Notes: generated from the sequence alone by a model not told the origin. A stretch of 64,000 bases of DNA from Ornithinibacillus caprae (GCF_009728145.1 NZ_WOCA01000001.1:1-64000); one strand, 5' to 3'. Positions 9,391 through 19,237 are shown, numbered from the stretch's first letter. A program made the numbers and translations.

Positions 9391-10248
9391 ATGGAGAAAC
9401 TACAAGTTGGACGTGCAACATTAACATGGCTTAATGGAGGAGTAAATTTTTTAGACGGCGGAGCAATGTTTGGGGTTGTTCCAAAAGCATTATGGAGTAA
9501 AAAATATCCTGTGAATGAGAAAAATCAGATTGAATTACGAACAGACCCAATTCTACTTCAAATAGACGGGAAGAACATGTTAATTGATTCAGGTATTGGA
9601 CATGGTAAATTATCCGAAAAACAAATCCGTAATTTTGGTGTTTTGGAACAGTCTTCGATCGAAACTTCATTAGCTAAGCTAAATCTAACGGTAGATGATA
9701 TCGATCATATATTAATGACGCATTTACATTTTGATCACGCATGTGGACTAACAAGGCTGGAAAATGAAGACTTTGTACCTATTTTTCCTAAAGCAACGAT
9801 TTATACCTCGGCAGTAGAATGGAACGAAATGCAACACCCTAATATTAGGTCAGTTAATACATATTGGGAAATGAATTGGAAGCCTGTTGTCAATCAAGTA
9901 GAGACATTTGAAAATGAATTGGAAATTCTTCCAGGTCTAAAAATGATCCATACTGGAGGTCATAGTGATGGACATAGTATTATCGTTTTTGAGCAAGATG
10001 ATGAATGTTTCATTCATATGGCAGACTTAATGCCTACTCACGCACATCAAAATAAGTTATGGGCATTAGCTTATGATGACTATCCGGTTACTTCGGTTCA
10101 TCAAAAAGAAAAATGGATGGATATTGGATATCGGAAAAATGCTTGGTACACATTTTATCATGACGCATATTATCGTGCGATTCAATTTAACGATAAAGGC
10201 GAGAAGAATTCTGAAATAGAGCGAAAAAGATATGAATATAAAAAATAG
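9391..10248 (+). CDS. ytnP: Metallo-beta-lactamase-fold hydrolase, YtnP lactonase type
   Basis: A 285-aa metallo-beta-lactamase-fold enzyme. The zinc-binding motif HLHFDH lies at residues 111-116, and the further ligand His is in HTGGHSDGH. It resembles B. subtilis YtnP, a lactonase able to degrade acyl-homoserine-lactone-type signals. The ATG follows AAAGGGGGATTATAATC. It is a single-gene unit closed by a shared terminator. The lactonase substrate is family knowledge and is not proved by the sequence. Confidence 0.85.
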   Translation: MEKLQVGRATLTWLNGGVNFLDGGAMFGVVPKALWSKKYPVNEKNQIELRTDPILLQIDGKNMLIDSGIGHGKLSEKQIRNFGVLEQSSIETSLAKLNLTVDDIDHILMTHLHFDHACGLTRLENEDFVPIFPKATIYTSAVEWNEMQHPNIRSVNTYWEMNWKPVVNQVETFENELEILPGLKMIHTGGHSDGHSIIVFEQDDECFIHMADLMPTHAHQNKLWALAYDDYPVTSVHQKEKWMDIGYRKNAWYTFYHDAYYRAIQFNDKGEKNSEIERKRYEYKK

Positions 10249-10270
10249 CTGCTTTGTAGCAGCTATTTTT
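10242..10270. terminator. Bidirectional terminator between ytnP and ytzB
   Basis: The stem aatagctgct / agcagctatt with a 4-nt loop is flanked by A-run and T-run, so it can serve both convergent genes. Confidence 0.88.
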
Positions 10271-10585
10271 TTAAGCAGTTTCAAATGCGTCTATAACGGC
10301 ACCCGATTCAACATCTATTAAAAATTCATATTGTTTATTTTTGCCGTCTATACTACGGGTAATTCCACCACGATAAGCAGTGTACGAAAGTCCATTCTTC
10401 ACTACATCCTCTGGCTTCATGTAAATCCATGAACCACTTATGGGGCCTTGTTTTTTAAATGTTTCTTTCGCTAATTTTAATGCTTTTTCTGGTGTTACTT
10501 TTTGATAACGATCCATTTGTTGCTTTGCTAAGTAACCAACGGCAACTCCTAATCCAGCAGCTAAAACTGCTCTTCTCATTCCCAT
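10271..10585 (-). CDS. ytzB: PepSY-domain membrane protein, YtzB
   Basis: A 104-aa protein with an N-terminal hydrophobic segment (about residues 3-18) and a single PepSY-like domain with the core PISGSWIYMKPEDVVKNG and FLIDVESGAVID. It is likely anchored with the domain outside the cell. PepSY domains are often linked to protease inhibition or metal handling, but no specific role is known here. I chose the ATG at 10585, 6 bases after AAGAGGTG; the reading frame itself continues further upstream. B. subtilis YtzB, in the same place, has the same length. Confidence 0.8.
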   Translation of the reverse strand: MGMRRAVLAAGLGVAVGYLAKQQMDRYQKVTPEKALKLAKETFKKQGPISGSWIYMKPEDVVKNGLSYTAYRGGITRSIDGKNKQYEFLIDVESGAVIDAFETA

Positions 10586-10763
10586 ACATTTCACCTCTTG
10601 CTTGATATTATCTAAATCTGCGACCGCTTACTTTTTCTTCTTTAGTATACCTTAAAAGATATATTTTAGAAAATAATAGTGTAGTGTATGTTTGAATTGT
10701 GGAAAGAATGTATTTCTTTCGTTATACTAAATATATTACATAGAGATAACTGGAGGGATTGTA

Positions 10764-11825
10764 ATGAATCAAGACACATTAAATTTATTTAAGACGTTAA
10801 CAGAACTACAAGGGGCACCAGGTAATGAACATCCAGTACGGGCGTTTATGAAAGGTGAGTTAGAGAGGTATTCTGATGAGGTAATCCAAGACAATCTTGG
10901 TGGAGTATTTGGTGTGAAAAATGGTAACGGACCAAAAGTAATGGTTGCAGGTCATATGGATGAAGTAGGGTTTATGGTTACACAAATTACAAAAAGAGGA
11001 TTAATCCGCTTTCAAACGTTAGGTGGATGGTGGAGTCAAGTGTTGCTTGCTCAACGAGTTCAAGTGATGACAGACAATGGTCCTGTAGTTGGTGTTATAA
11101 GTTCTATTCCGCCTCATAATTTAACTGATGAGCAACGTAAGAAGCCAATGGATATAAAAAATATGTTAATTGATATTGGTGCTGACGATAAAGAGGATGC
11201 CGAAAAGATAGGAATTAAACCAGGTCAAGCAATACTTCCGGTTTCTGAATTTACACCGATGGCGAATAACAAAAAGATCCTAGCTAAGGCTTGGGATAAT
11301 CGTTATGGATGTGGTATCTCTATTGAATTATTAAAAGAGTTACAAAATGAAACAATACCTAATCAGTTATATTCTGGTGCTACTGTTCAAGAGGAAGTTG
11401 GTTTGCGTGGTGCTAAAGTTGCCGCTAATATGATTAAACCAGACATATTTTTTGCTTTAGATGCTTCTCCTGCTAATGATATGACGGATGATAAGGAATT
11501 TGGTCAGTTGGGTAAAGGTGCTTTATTACGTATTTATGATCGCTCGATGATTACACATCGAGGAATGCGTGAATTCATTCTAGATACTGCAGAATCAAAT
11601 GATATCCCTTATCAATACTTTATTTCACAGGGAGGAACCGATGCAGGGCAAGTACATATTTCTAATGATGGTGTACCGTCAGCAGTAGTAGGAATTTGCT
11701 CACGTTACATTCATACTTCTGCTTCCATCATTCATGTGGATGATTACCAAGCAGCGAAAGAGTTACTCGTTAAACTTGTGAAGTCAACGGATCAGAATGC
11801 AGTAGATCATATTAGAAAACAATAA
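10764..11825 (+). CDS. ytoP: M42 family metallopeptidase, YtoP
   Basis: A 353-aa member of the M42 glutamyl aminopeptidase/cellulase family. Metal-binding residues are visible in [10 protein letters not shown] (His64, Asp66), AWDNRYGCG and the catalytic QEEVGLRG. Members form large tetrahedral complexes that trim peptides from the N terminus in the cytosol. The ATG follows CTGGAGGGATTGTA. It is a single-gene unit with its own terminator. Confidence 0.9.
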   Translation: MNQDTLNLFKTLTELQGAPGNEHPVRAFMKGELERYSDEVIQDNLGGVFGVKNGNGPKVMVAGHMDEVGFMVTQITKRGLIRFQTLGGWWSQVLLAQRVQVMTDNGPVVGVISSIPPHNLTDEQRKKPMDIKNMLIDIGADDKEDAEKIGIKPGQAILPVSEFTPMANNKKILAKAWDNRYGCGISIELLKELQNETIPNQLYSGATVQEEVGLRGAKVAANMIKPDIFFALDASPANDMTDDKEFGQLGKGALLRIYDRSMITHRGMREFILDTAESNDIPYQYFISQGGTDAGQVHISNDGVPSAVVGICSRYIHTSASIIHVDDYQAAKELLVKLVKSTDQNAVDHIRKQ

Positions 11826-11834
11826 TATTGGTAT

Positions 11835-11866
11835 AGCTGCTATCTTTTGGTAGCAGTTCTTTTTTT
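11835..11866 (+). terminator. ytoP terminator
   Basis: The stem ctgctatc / ggtagcag with a TT-rich loop is followed by seven T residues. A partial copy of the terminator-linked repeat begins directly after it. Confidence 0.82.
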
Positions 11867-11910
11867 GGCAGATAGGAAAACTTTCCTATCTAACATAAGT
11901 GCGATTGGTA
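11867..11910 (+). repeat. Terminator-linked repeat, copy A (partial, first hairpin only)
   Basis: The copy opens ggcagataggaaa and continues ctttcctatct...cataagtgcg, matching the 5' half of copies B-D. The arms gataggaaa / ctttcctatc form a hairpin. The second half (TGGCGAATGCCA hairpin and AAGTTTTCT end) is absent. It starts right after the T-run of the ytoP terminator. Confidence 0.75.
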
Positions 11911-11947
11911 AAAGATACATGGAAACAGTGGTGTTAGGAGTGTTGTT

Positions 11948-12451
11948 ATGAAAATAATAGTTGGGTCCAAAAATCCCACCAAAGTACAAGCTGTTAAAGA
12001 CGTATTTCCAAACAATGAGGTAAAGTCATTGAGTGTACCATCTGATGTATCATCACAACCTTTTTCCGATGAGGAAACACGAATCGGTGCTATTAATCGT
12101 GCAACCCAGTGTGCACAATCTGCTCCAGGTTCAGTGGGTATTGGACTAGAGGGTGGTGTGATGTATGTTGAAAATCAATTATTTCTTTGTAATTGGGGTG
12201 CCTTGGTTACATCTACAAATGAAATCTATACAGCTAGTGGAGCGAGAATTTTGTTACCCAAAGAAATCAATGATGAATTAACATCAGGTGTGGAATTAGG
12301 AGATATTATGGACAGGTATGCTAAACGTAATGGAGTTAGGCATAAAGAAGGTGCGATAGGTATTTTCACAAACGATCTCGTATCAAGACAGGAAATGTTT
12401 AAGCATGTTGTACTTTTATTAAGAGGGCAAAGGGAGCATTGGGAAAAATAA
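11948..12451 (+). CDS. Inosine/xanthosine triphosphatase, YjjX family (DUF84)
   Basis: A 167-aa protein of the DUF84/YjjX family, which hydrolyses non-canonical purine nucleoside triphosphates such as ITP and XTP. The opening KIIVGSKNPTKVQAV is the family signature for phosphate binding, and SQPFSDEETRIGAINRA contains the conserved E-x-x-x-GA-x-x-RA element. GIGLEGGV is also conserved. The ATG follows TTAGGAGTGTTGTT. It lies between ytoP and ytoQ. Confidence 0.88.
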   Translation: MKIIVGSKNPTKVQAVKDVFPNNEVKSLSVPSDVSSQPFSDEETRIGAINRATQCAQSAPGSVGIGLEGGVMYVENQLFLCNWGALVTSTNEIYTASGARILLPKEINDELTSGVELGDIMDRYAKRNGVRHKEGAIGIFTNDLVSRQEMFKHVVLLLRGQREHWEK

Positions 12452-12490
12452 AGTCAATCTTCAATCGTTTGGGGTCTTACTGCGATTACA

Positions 12491-12522
12491 TGGAAATAAA
12501 AGCAGCGGAATTACCGCTGCTA
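12491..12522 (-). terminator. ytoQ terminator
   Basis: An agcagcgg / ccgctgct stem with a short AATTA-type loop; on the minus strand it is followed by TTTTATTT. It lies just beyond the ytoQ stop. Confidence 0.75.
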
Positions 12523-12525
12523 CTG

Positions 12526-12966
12526 TTATTCATAAATATATGCAAGGACATCTAATGCCTGATCAACTGTTTCGACAGTTACTGTTGCTTTGTTAGAAAG
12601 CTCTTTTAAAGGATGGATTAAAGATTCTGGCCTAACAATGATAGTAGGTTTATTCATCGTGATTGCTGCGCTAGCGTCCATTGCTGTATTCCATTGTTTA
12701 TATTTTTCACCAAATAAAGCAATGACTACGTCAGATTTTTGCATGAGTACTTGTGTTCTAAAGTTATTAATACTAGATGCTGCATCGTCACGATATAGGT
12801 TATTAGGCTGTTTTCCAAGAATGTCTTCACCAATTTGATCGGATCGGTCATGGTTTGTTTGAGGTGTAACAAACTGTAAGGGAAGATTTTTCTCACTAGC
12901 TTTCTGCTTTAAATTTTCACGCCAGTCATCATGTATTTGTCCAGCTAAATAGACAGTTAATTCCAT
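12526..12966 (-). CDS. ytoQ: YtoQ family protein (nucleoside 2-deoxyribosyltransferase-like)
   Basis: A 146-aa protein of the YtoQ family, distantly related to nucleoside 2-deoxyribosyltransferases. The N-terminal VYLAGQIHDDWR, the segment DVVIALFGEKYKQWNTAMDA and ITMNKPTIIVRP resemble the fold's substrate loops. No enzyme activity is established. I chose the ATG at 12966 because GGAGGG lies 6 bases upstream; the frame remains open for 12 more codons. Confidence 0.85.
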   Translation of the reverse strand: MELTVYLAGQIHDDWRENLKQKASEKNLPLQFVTPQTNHDRSDQIGEDILGKQPNNLYRDDAASSINNFRTQVLMQKSDVVIALFGEKYKQWNTAMDASAAITMNKPTIIVRPESLIHPLKELSNKATVTVETVDQALDVLAYIYE

Positions 12967-13115
12967 GGAAATCCCTCCAAAATGTAATCTTATGTTTATC
13001 ATATCTAATATTTAATATAATTCAAAGTATTTGGTATCGGACGGTTTGCTTGAAAATATTTGGTTATAGTAATATAGTAATAGGGTATTAAGGACTATTG
13101 GTAGGGGGAAAAACA

Positions 13116-13637
13116 TTGAAGAATGCAACAATCATTGTTATCGCTTTATTAGCTTTGTTTATTATAGGGATAACAATTTATAGTTATGAATCAGATGATT
13201 CTATTGTTGAAGATGTTAATTTAGTTGCTGAAAATGCGTTTCATGAAGAATCTGAAGTGGAAGCTAATTATCATTCAGCCAGCTTTTCATTTTATCTTCC
13301 GGATGGTCTAGATGTTGAAGATGAAGATGAAAACAACGTTATTTTACATAATGACGATCAAACCTATATTGTTTTCTACAATAAATTTGAAGAACCTACT
13401 AGTCAGCTTAATTTTAATAATGCCAATAATGATGAAGCAATATTATTTGAGTCATATGAGGATCAAGATAAGTTTGGGTATGTCCGTGTAACCCCTACAG
13501 ATGAAAAAGATTATGAATTACAAGTGGGAATTGGCGGAGTTAAAATAACAACCCTTACTACAAAATCTAAAATTGAGCAAGATACAGAAGAAGTAATGAA
13601 AATTGCTCGTTCTATCCTAGAATCGAATGAAATGTAG
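13116..13637 (+). CDS. Membrane-anchored extracytoplasmic protein of unknown function
   Basis: A 173-aa protein with a hydrophobic N-terminal segment (about residues 4-22) and an acidic exported part. The frame opens at 13098, but TTG at 13116 has GTAGGGGGAAAAACA immediately upstream and gives the normal anchor start MKNATIIVIALLAL. The exported part contains FSFYLPDGLDVEDEDE followed by an Asp/Asn-rich stretch. A similar YLPDG-acidic block occurs in the anti-sigma protein at 38675-40096, so both may carry one small domain (inference). The gene is followed by a weak terminator. Confidence 0.7.
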   Translation: MKNATIIVIALLALFIIGITIYSYESDDSIVEDVNLVAENAFHEESEVEANYHSASFSFYLPDGLDVEDEDENNVILHNDDQTYIVFYNKFEEPTSQLNFNNANNDEAILFESYEDQDKFGYVRVTPTDEKDYELQVGIGGVKITTLTTKSKIEQDTEEVMKIARSILESNEM

Positions 13638-13644
13638 TAAAATA

Positions 13645-13672
13645 GAGGCTATCCTGAAAAGGGTAGCCTTTA
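13645..13672 (+). terminator. Probable terminator after the 13116-13637 gene
   Basis: The arms aggctatcc / gggtagcct enclose a tgaaaa loop and are followed by tttaat, a short T-tract. Confidence 0.6.
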
Positions 13673-13833
13673 ATGATTGAAACAAGCTTAAATCATCGAT
13701 ATGATAGTATTAGGGAGTGTTTAGGTAGATAAGGGAGTATAGCTTTCTTATGCTGCAATATAAGTTTTCTATACTATATAGTTTGCTTATGAAATTTACT
13801 CCATAAGGTTTTGTTGAACTAGGAGGATATACA

Positions 13834-14640
13834 ATGAAAATGACTAGTATAAAGATGAAGAAGTTATTGGAGGAGCATCTCTCAGGTGCAAGCTTCCATA
13901 CTTCCTTTAATCGAGATAAAGATACTTTCCGAATTGAATGGAAAGATTCTAAACAGGGTGTTACGATTCAATTGCCTAATATTATAGCTAAATATAATGA
14001 ACGTGGGGACGAAGCAATTGATGAACTTGTTGGACATATAACAGAATCCTTGAAGATTATGCATCAAACGTATCAACTAGAAGGAATGGAAAAGCAAATT
14101 TTTCCTGCCATTCGCTCGACTTCCTTTCCAACCGAAACAAAAGCAGGTTCAAAATTGGTTTTTAAAGATCATACTGCTGAAACAAGAGTATTTTATGCGC
14201 TTGATTTAGGAAAGTCCTATCGTTTGATTGATGAACCGATGCTAGAGCAGGAGGGGTGGACAACAGAACATCTTGATGAAATTGCAACCTTTAATGTTCG
14301 GTCTCTTTCCTATGATTATAAATTGGATAAAGTAGCAGATAACGATTTTTACTTTATCGCTAAGCAGGATGGATATGATGCAAGTCGTATTTTAAATGAT
14401 ACATTTTTAGAAGCGATGAAAGCCAAGTGCAAGGGAGAATTAGCTGTAGCAGTTCCTCACCAGGATGTTCTCATATTAGCTGACATTCAAAATAAAACAG
14501 GTTATGATATATTAGCACAGATGACGATGAAATTTTTTGCGGAAGGTAGAATTCCGATTACTTCCCTTGCATTTGTGTATGAAGATAAAAAATTGACACC
14601 AATATTTATCCTTGCGAAAAATCGACCGAAAGATGACTAA
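13834..14640 (+). CDS. ytpQ: DUF1444 family protein, YtpQ
   Basis: A 268-aa soluble protein of the DUF1444 family, resembling B. subtilis YtpQ, and followed by ytpR as there. Family members are conserved across bacilli and staphylococci but have no proven function. The ATG follows a strong CTAGGAGGATATACA. No membrane segment is visible. Only 27 bp separate it from ytpR, so the two are probably one transcript. Confidence 0.87.
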   Translation: MKMTSIKMKKLLEEHLSGASFHTSFNRDKDTFRIEWKDSKQGVTIQLPNIIAKYNERGDEAIDELVGHITESLKIMHQTYQLEGMEKQIFPAIRSTSFPTETKAGSKLVFKDHTAETRVFYALDLGKSYRLIDEPMLEQEGWTTEHLDEIATFNVRSLSYDYKLDKVADNDFYFIAKQDGYDASRILNDTFLEAMKAKCKGELAVAVPHQDVLILADIQNKTGYDILAQMTMKFFAEGRIPITSLAFVYEDKKLTPIFILAKNRPKDD

Positions 14641-14667
14641 GAAAATTTATAAGAAAGAGTGATTTAG

Positions 14668-15261
14668 ATGGATGTATTTTACAACCCAAAAGGAATTGGT
14701 GATGTACTAATCATTCCGATTAAAGAAGGAAATAGAGAAGAAATTAACCACGAAACAATAGGTCCTATTACAAAAATAACGAATAAGGATGAGGTATTGG
14801 GTTATAACATATTCTCTGCCTCAACTTATTTTAACTTACCAACTACTGGAAAGATAACATTGACAGAAGACTTACTTAATGAAATAAAGAATCTCTTCCA
14901 AGAGCATCATTTAAACGATTCATTAGATTTCGATTTAAGTCCGAAATTTGTTGTAGGATATGTAATGGAAAAAACACAACATGAAAATGCAGATAAGTTA
15001 AGTGTTTGTAAAGTAGATGTTGGCAATGAAATGCTGCAAATAGTTTGTGGTGCTCCTAACGTGGACCAAGGACAAAAGGTAGTTGTTGCAAAAGTTGGCG
15101 CAACGATGCCAAGTGGGTTGAAAATTAAGCCAACCGAATTAAGAGGAGTACCATCTAACGGAATGATTTGTTCACAAAAAGAATTGGGATTACCAAATGC
15201 ACCGAAAGAAAAAGGTATTTATGTTCTAGATGATTCTTACTCCGTAGGGCAGCCTTTTTAA
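14668..15261 (+). CDS. ytpR: tRNA-binding domain protein, YtpR
   Basis: A 197-aa protein. Its C-terminal half (about residues 90-197) is an OB-fold tRNA-binding domain like that at the N terminus of phenylalanyl-tRNA synthetase beta, with [18 protein letters not shown] and IVCGAPNV. The N-terminal half has no assigned domain. It is probably an RNA-binding accessory factor; its partner is unknown. The start ATG follows AAGAAAGAGTGA. Confidence 0.87.
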   Translation: MDVFYNPKGIGDVLIIPIKEGNREEINHETIGPITKITNKDEVLGYNIFSASTYFNLPTTGKITLTEDLLNEIKNLFQEHHLNDSLDFDLSPKFVVGYVMEKTQHENADKLSVCKVDVGNEMLQIVCGAPNVDQGQKVVVAKVGATMPSGLKIKPTELRGVPSNGMICSQKELGLPNAPKEKGIYVLDDSYSVGQPF

Positions 15262-15269
15262 TAGTTGAT

Positions 15270-15303
15270 GCAACCTATGTCTAATAAGACATGGGTTGTT
15301 TTC
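15270..15303 (+). terminator. ytpQ-ytpR terminator
   Basis: The stem gcaacctatgtct / agacatgggttg is followed by ttttcttt. Confidence 0.78.
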
Positions 15304-15337
15304 TTTAGGCTCTTTCGGTAATGTTGAAAACTAGGAA

Positions 15338-15404
15338 GGTACTCGCAACACCGCTCCAAAAATACACTGTAGCGCATAATAAAAATAAGAGTATTGTGAG
15401 TACC
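15338..15404. repeat. Spaced inverted repeat between ytpR and sftA
   Basis: The arms ggtactcgcaacac (15338-15351) and gtattgtgagtacc (15391-15404) are inverted copies with two mismatches around a 39-nt centre. There is no T-run and no coding potential. It could be a relic of a small mobile repeat or a protein-binding site; neither is shown. Confidence 0.5.
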
Positions 15405-15570
15405 CTCTACACAGTTAATTTCATTTTACACCAATTATTCGTTAAGAAAAGTAATTTGTATAATGCGAGAAACTCTCTCTGAAAACAGACTGTCTTTACA
15501 ATGGAATTTAACATACAAAACAACGAAAAAACTGATACAATACAATTAAGTAATGACTGAAAAGAAATGA

Positions 15571-17799
15571 GTGAAATACATGTGGGATAAATGGAAGAAA
15601 AAAATTCAAAATTTCATATGGGAAGAAGTAGAAGTAGAAGATACTGAAACCATCAAACAACCTAAGAATGAAGAAGAAATACCTAACATCGAAGCTAAAA
15701 TGGTATACCAATATCCAAAGAGTGATTCTTTTCATTTTCCAGTAATCCCGAATCAGACGAAAAGAAGAGAACAGACGGAAGTACCTGCTTTTAAACGGAG
15801 AGCTAGTCGTGAACCGATTCAGATATCGAATAGTCTAGATACTAGTTTTACACCGCAAGAAAATAAAGAAACGAAAAGACCGTTTCAAGCAAGTGAAGTG
15901 CCGTCGCCAATATACGGCTTTAAACCTCGAAAACAAAAAGAAGTAGAGAACGTACCCGCTTTTGTGAGAAAAAAAGAGGATAGAGTTGAAGAAAATAAGA
16001 CAGAAAACATCAATGATGAAAAGCCGGTTGAAACTATCGTTTCTAATCACCAAGAAGCCCCTGCTGATAATCGTCTGCAGCAGATCAATAGCAATGAAAA
16101 GGAAACAGAAGATAATCAATCAACGAACAGACTGTCACGTATTGAAGAGCAGAGTTCACAAACAAAAAAGGAGAAGACAAATAAACTAGATAGACCACGA
16201 AGAAATGTAAGGGATCTACATACTGAGCGTAAAAGCAATCAATCTGTACCATATAATGTTTTAATGACTCCGAGAGATAAAAAAAATTTATTTGACAAAC
16301 AAAAGCATAACCAAAATAAGGTTTCCACTAATCTAAACCAAGATTCACAACCTACGAAGCAAGTTGAAGATCAGCAGGTAAATCAATCTATGAGACAACC
16401 ATTGCCTGTTCATCTTTTAGATGATTCTCGAACAGAAAATAAATCAAATGATTTGTGGGTCAAGGAACAACAAGAATTACTAGAGAAGACATTAAAATAT
16501 TTTAACGTTAAAGCAAGAGTTGTACATGCAACTCAAGGACCATCGGTTACTAGATTTGAAATTCAACCGGAACTTGGTGTAAAAGTAAGTAAAATTAAAA
16601 ATTTAAGTGATGATCTAAAATTAAATATGGCTGCACGAGATATTCGGATTGAAGCACCTATCCCAGGAAAAAATACTGTTGGAATTGAAGTGCCAAATCC
16701 AAAAGCTCAAATGGTAAGCTTGCAAGATATTGTAGAATCCAATACCTTTAAAGATAGCGCTTCTCCATTGACTATAGCACTAGGCCTAAGCATTGAAGGT
16801 TCACCAATTGTAACAAACATCCAAAAAATGCCACATGGGTTAATTGCTGGTGCAACAGGCTCTGGAAAAAGTGTATGTATTAATACATTTTTAATTAGTT
16901 TAATCTATAAAGCTAGCTATGAGGATGTTAAGTTTCTATTAATCGATCCAAAGATGGTGGAACTTGCACCATATAACGGCATCCCTCATCTCGTATCGCC
17001 AGTAATAACTGACGTAAAGGCGGCAACCGCTGCTTTAAAATGGGCAGTAAGTGAAATGGAAGAAAGATACGATCAATTTGTTCATGAAGGTGTTAGAGAC
17101 ATTGAACGGTTTAATCAAAAAATGAAAAAAGAGAACCGAAACCATGAAAAGATGCCGTATATTGTTATCGTGATAGATGAGTTAGCTGATCTAATGATGG
17201 TATCTCCTCAAGATGTAGAGGATGCAATTTGTCGAATTGCTCAAAAAGCAAGAGCGTGTGGAATCCACTTATTACTTGCTACACAGCGACCGTCTGTAGA
17301 TGTAATTACGGGATTAATTAAAGCAAATATACCTACTAGAATTGCATTTAGTGTATCATCTCAAATTGACTCTCGAACGATTATTGATACTAGTGGGGCT
17401 GAGAAACTTCTCGGCAAAGGAGATATGCTTTTTATCGAAAATGGTGCTGGTAAGAGTGTGCGAATTCAGGGGCCGTTTGTTTCAGACGATGAAATCGAAA
17501 GGGTTACAAGTTACGCTCGTAAAATAGCAGAACCAGATTACCTGTTTGAACAGGATTCCTTACTACAACAAATGACGGTTGATGAAGAAGAGGATGAATT
17601 GTTACAAGAAGTAATTCAGTTCATATTAGAACAAAATAGTGCTAGCACTTCCTTATTGCAACGACACTTTAAAATCGGCTATAATCGTGCTGCGCGTCTA
17701 ATTGATACTCTAGAAAGTAAAGGAATAATATCCGGACAAAATGGTAGCAAACCAAGGGATATTTTAATTACTGCATCCCAAATTAATGACGTACAATAG
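15571..17799 (+). CDS. sftA: DNA translocase SftA (YtpS), FtsK/SpoIIIE family
   Basis: A cytosolic DNA pump that helps clear chromosomal DNA from the closing division septum. The first ~290 residues are charged, repetitive and probably disordered, and no transmembrane segment is present. This fits SftA and sets it apart from SpoIIIE. The motor follows: Walker A GATGSGKS near residue 427, Walker B IVIVIDELAD near 533. A C-terminal winged-helix gamma domain (residues about 670-735, RLIDTLESKGIISG) recognises DNA direction. GTG at 15571 and ATG at 15580 are both possible starts; neither has a strong ribosome site. It stands alone ahead of the nicotinate phosphoribosyltransferase gene. Confidence 0.92.
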   Translation: MKYMWDKWKKKIQNFIWEEVEVEDTETIKQPKNEEEIPNIEAKMVYQYPKSDSFHFPVIPNQTKRREQTEVPAFKRRASREPIQISNSLDTSFTPQENKETKRPFQASEVPSPIYGFKPRKQKEVENVPAFVRKKEDRVEENKTENINDEKPVETIVSNHQEAPADNRLQQINSNEKETEDNQSTNRLSRIEEQSSQTKKEKTNKLDRPRRNVRDLHTERKSNQSVPYNVLMTPRDKKNLFDKQKHNQNKVSTNLNQDSQPTKQVEDQQVNQSMRQPLPVHLLDDSRTENKSNDLWVKEQQELLEKTLKYFNVKARVVHATQGPSVTRFEIQPELGVKVSKIKNLSDDLKLNMAARDIRIEAPIPGKNTVGIEVPNPKAQMVSLQDIVESNTFKDSASPLTIALGLSIEGSPIVTNIQKMPHGLIAGATGSGKSVCINTFLISLIYKASYEDVKFLLIDPKMVELAPYNGIPHLVSPVITDVKAATAALKWAVSEMEERYDQFVHEGVRDIERFNQKMKKENRNHEKMPYIVIVIDELADLMMVSPQDVEDAICRIAQKARACGIHLLLATQRPSVDVITGLIKANIPTRIAFSVSSQIDSRTIIDTSGAEKLLGKGDMLFIENGAGKSVRIQGPFVSDDEIERVTSYARKIAEPDYLFEQDSLLQQMTVDEEEDELLQEVIQFILEQNSASTSLLQRHFKIGYNRAARLIDTLESKGIISGQNGSKPRDILITASQINDVQ

Positions 17800-17930
17800 A
17801 TTTTTCTATAAGAAATAAACAAGAGACATATTTTTGGAAGAGGTTAGTACCTCTAAGTTTGAAGTTTTACTATATATGGTACAATATATAAAGTGATTTA
17901 TTGTAAATATGAATCAAAGGAGAACCACTG

Positions 17931-19037
17931 ATGAAAGAAATAGAACAAAAACTAAAGGGTAAAATAGATCGATTGACGAATAAAACGTTTAAGTTTGATG
18001 AGCGGATAAGGGATGGTTGGTTTTCAGCAGTCTATTTTTTAAAGACAAAGGAAATAGTAGAAAAGAAACTTCCAGAAAATAATGTTACGATGCAATTTTT
18101 CCAAAAGCAAGATGCCGTATTGTGTGGAACCGATGAAGCAATTGCATTAGTACATACTTTTGCAAAAGACCCAAAAAAACTGGAAATTCATTCCCTTAAG
18201 GATGGGGATAAAATTAGTCCATTTGAATCCGTGTTAACCGTATCAGGCCCATATCAAAATTTTGGCTTTTTAGAAGGTATTATTGATGGGATTTTAGCAA
18301 GAAGAACATCAGTCGCAACTAATGTATATAATGTTGTAAAAGCAGCGAGAACATCTGGAAAACAAAAGCCAGTTATTTTTATGGGAGATCGTGATGATCA
18401 CTATACTCAACAAGCTGGTGATGGATATGCAGCGTTCATTGGTGGATCAACTGCACAAGCAACACATGCGATGAATGAATGGTGGGGAAAAGAAGGTATG
18501 GGTACCATGCCACATGCCATGATTCAAATGTTTCGAGGAGATGTTGTCGCAGCAACTCGTGCATATCACGAAGTGTATCCTGAAGATGATTTAGTAGCAC
18601 TGGTTGATTATAATAATGATGTCATCACTGATTCTCTAAAAGTAGCTCGAGCTTTTGGTGATAAGTTAAAAGGTGTACGAATAGATACTTCCAAAACATT
18701 AGTTGATAAATATTTTCTTAGAAACCATCATTTAATGGGGACATTTGACCCAAGAGGGGTTAATCCTGAGCTTGTATTTGCATTACGTAATGCATTGGAT
18801 GATGAGGGGTATAAGCACGTGGAAATTGTTGCTACAGGTGGATTTACAGAAGAGAAAATTCGTCATTTTGAAAACTTAGGTGTTCCTGTAGATACGTACG
18901 GAGTAGGTAGAAGTTTATTAACTATGAAAATTGGGTTTACCGGAGATAATGTGTTATTAAACGGTACACCAGAGGCAAAAGATGGGAGACGTTATAGACC
19001 AAATCCCCGCTTAGAAAAAGTGGAATATATGAAGTAA
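17931..19037 (+). CDS. pncB: Nicotinate phosphoribosyltransferase
   Basis: A 368-aa type II phosphoribosyltransferase of the NAPRTase family, which attaches phosphoribose to nicotinate in the NAD salvage pathway. Visible elements are the substrate-pocket segment LARRTSVATNVYNVV, FIGGSTAQATHAM, and the phosphate-binding region with VRIDTS and VEIVATGGF. The protein is shorter than E. coli PncB and resembles the compact Gram-positive/archaeal branch. The ATG follows CAAAGGAGAACCACTG. Nicotinamide use (NadV) cannot be fully excluded without structure-based comparison. Confidence 0.85.
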   Translation: MKEIEQKLKGKIDRLTNKTFKFDERIRDGWFSAVYFLKTKEIVEKKLPENNVTMQFFQKQDAVLCGTDEAIALVHTFAKDPKKLEIHSLKDGDKISPFESVLTVSGPYQNFGFLEGIIDGILARRTSVATNVYNVVKAARTSGKQKPVIFMGDRDDHYTQQAGDGYAAFIGGSTAQATHAMNEWWGKEGMGTMPHAMIQMFRGDVVAATRAYHEVYPEDDLVALVDYNNDVITDSLKVARAFGDKLKGVRIDTSKTLVDKYFLRNHHLMGTFDPRGVNPELVFALRNALDDEGYKHVEIVATGGFTEEKIRHFENLGVPVDTYGVGRSLLTMKIGFTGDNVLLNGTPEAKDGRRYRPNPRLEKVEYMK

Positions 19038-19065
19038 TCCTAACTAACAAAACAAAAAATAAATG

Positions 19066-19094
19066 TTTTACTACGAACTAGGTTTTGCTATAAT
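19066..19094 (+). promoter_or_regulatory. Possible sigma-A promoter of murC
   Basis: A consensus TATAAT (19089-19094) lies 17 bp after a weak TTTTAC. The position, about 145 bp before murC, is plausible. Confidence 0.4.
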
Positions 19095-19237
19095 ATTTAA
19101 ATAGTTATATTTAAAATTTGTAGTAAAACAAATTTATATTACGAGAAAGATTGATTTTTATCTTTCTATTTTAGCTCAGCCATGTGTATGGCAAAAAGAT
19201 GCAAAGTGTTTCTTACACATAATATGGAGGTTCTTAT

